A DNA stretch of 14,857 nucleotides from assembly GCA_045642485.1 (NCBI GenBank), contig JAZUIV010000034.1, forward strand, positions 1 to 14,857, written 5' to 3'. The notes under the pieces were generated by a model, which saw only the letters and a list, made by a program, of their open reading frames with translations, made no database searches and was not told the DNA's origin. The translations under genes and the position numbers were made by a program. Shown here piece after piece: positions 14,074 to 14,857 of the stretch (position 1 is the first letter of the stretch; each line of letters begins with the position of its first letter). The stretch comes from Cacconaster sp045642485 (GTDB taxonomy: Bacteria > Bacteroidota > Bacteroidia > Bacteroidales > UBA932).

Positions 14074-14857
14074 TTGCGCAAAACGCGAGTGACTCGCGTC
14101 CGCGCAACATCAACGATGGCCATCACGGTTGATTTTTCCAACAAATCGTAAATCTTCACCCGACCGCACGATTTACATTTTCTTGTAAGCAGGATTTCCT
14201 ATCCTTGTTCTGTCAAAACAAAAATGAAAGAACTATGGAACAAGGAAAGAGTTTTTACAGGGACGGACTTCCATACGTGGGGACGTACGTTGACCTGATG
14301 TTTGACAAGGGGTTCAAACGCATTTTCGGGAAAGAGAGCAACAAGGACCTTCTGATCAACCTTCTGAACGAGATTCTGCCTGAACTGAAGATTCGGGATC
14401 TGACCTTCATCAACACGGAGCAGCAGGGTCTTGCGCTTGAGAGCAAGAACTCGACCTTCGACGTCTACTGCACGACGGACGATGGGACGAAGGTAGTAGT
14501 AGAAGTGCAGGTGAAGAACCAGTACAACTTTGCGGAGAGGGCGCTTTACTACGCCAGCCTCCCTATACTTGACAGTCTGAAGAGCGGTGATGACTACAGG
14601 ATGGTGCCTGTCTATGTGGTGGCTCTGCTCGACTTCGAGATAGACAGGCATCCGGAAGGAGAAGAGGAGACATACGAGTACCGATACTCGATCCGCGAGG
14701 ACAGAACGGGAGCTCTGTTGACGGACGTCCTTCATTTCGTGTTCATTGAAATCGGGAAGTTCAAAAAAACGGAGAAGGAACTTGTTACAAATAAAGATAA
14801 ATGGTATTTTTGTTTCCGTTATATGCACCGACTGGAACGGATGCCCAAGGAGCTGAA
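14074..14857 (+). mobile_element. Rpn unit, copy 2 (5' part; inverted relative to copy 1; cut by the window end)
   Basis: Its palindromic end at 14074-14108 has the core ACGCGAGTGACTCGCGT at 14083-14099. The whole segment aligns, without gaps, to the reverse complement of 5264-6047. The first 161 bases differ at two positions; the coding part differs at about 47 of 623 by hand count. Homology begins exactly at TTGCGCAA 14074. The other end lies beyond the window. Confidence 0.8.
14235..14857 (+). CDS. Rpn-family PD-(D/E)XK nuclease / putative transposase, second copy (partial)
   Basis: The frame is open from ATG 14235 to the window edge: 207 complete codons with no stop. The protein begins MEQGKSFYRDGLPYVGTYVD and aligns without gaps to residues 1-207 of the 4960-5886 gene. 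It has eight substitutions: Q54R, L59I, H97Y, C108S, I109L, N116K, K138R and D196Y. The catalytic Asp76 and Glu90-x-Gln92 are kept. Most nucleotide differences are synonymous, so both copies appear to have been under selection for function since they diverged. A candidate -7 box, TATCCTTG (14200-14207), lies 27 bases before the ATG. Confidence 0.88.
   Translation, partial: MEQGKSFYRDGLPYVGTYVDLMFDKGFKRIFGKESNKDLLINLLNEILPELKIRDLTFINTEQQGLALESKNSTFDVYCTTDDGTKVVVEVQVKNQYNFAERALYYASLPILDSLKSGDDYRMVPVYVVALLDFEIDRHPEGEEETYEYRYSIREDRTGALLTDVLHFVFIEIGKFKKTEKELVTNKDKWYFCFRYMHRLERMPKEL

Noticed and set aside
14199..14828. 209-codon minus-strand open frame antisense to the second rpn copy
   Set aside because: The plus-strand frame is homologous to the first rpn copy, with mostly synonymous differences; similar antisense frames exist at 5430-5745 for the same reason.

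Overview
The window looks like a chromosomal segment of a Bacteroidales gut-type bacterium of the phylum Bacteroidota. The evidence is a thyA-folA pair, lipoproteins with short lipobox signal peptides, a C-terminal-Phe outer-membrane barrel, genes without Shine-Dalgarno sites, and promoter boxes of the Bacteroides type (TTG, then about 20 bases, then TAnnTTTG). I cannot name a genus.

Layout. (1) Bases 1-107 hold the tail of an unrecognised gene. (2) Bases 122-373 are a GC-rich segment bounded by 21-bp inverted repeats. It abuts a 1068-residue coiled-coil lipoprotein gene (379-3585), which is followed by an outer-membrane beta-barrel gene (3638-4624) and a strong terminator. The pair resembles the phase-variable S-layer locus BT1927/BT1926 of Bacteroides thetaiotaomicron. 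(3) Bases 4761-6047 form a self-contained unit: an Rpn/PD-(D/E)XK 'transposase' gene (minus strand) bounded by about 33-bp terminal inverted repeats, each itself a palindrome around ACGCGAGT-N-ACTCGCGT. (4) Bases 6048-14073 are a housekeeping block. It has a metallophosphoesterase lipoprotein (+), then a minus-strand series read thyA, folA, EEP-family phosphatase, mutS, FtsX/MacB-type permease, and rsmA (+) divergent from thyA. (5) At 14074 a second copy of the Rpn unit starts in the opposite orientation, one base after the rsmA stop, and runs off the end.

How it fits together. thyA and folA are a metabolic pair: ThyA oxidises methylene-THF to DHF and FolA reduces it back. mutS and rsmA serve mismatch repair and ribosome maturation. 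The coiled-coil lipoprotein and the barrel probably form a cell-surface structure. The two Rpn copies make a 784-bp inverted repeat around an 8-kb block that includes mutS, thyA, folA and rsmA. Homologous recombination could invert this block.

Most worth a second look: the Rpn unit with palindromic ends, its almost invariant 161-bp leader, and the inverted-repeat segment at the 5' end of the coiled-coil lipoprotein gene, whose normal start codon seems to be missing.
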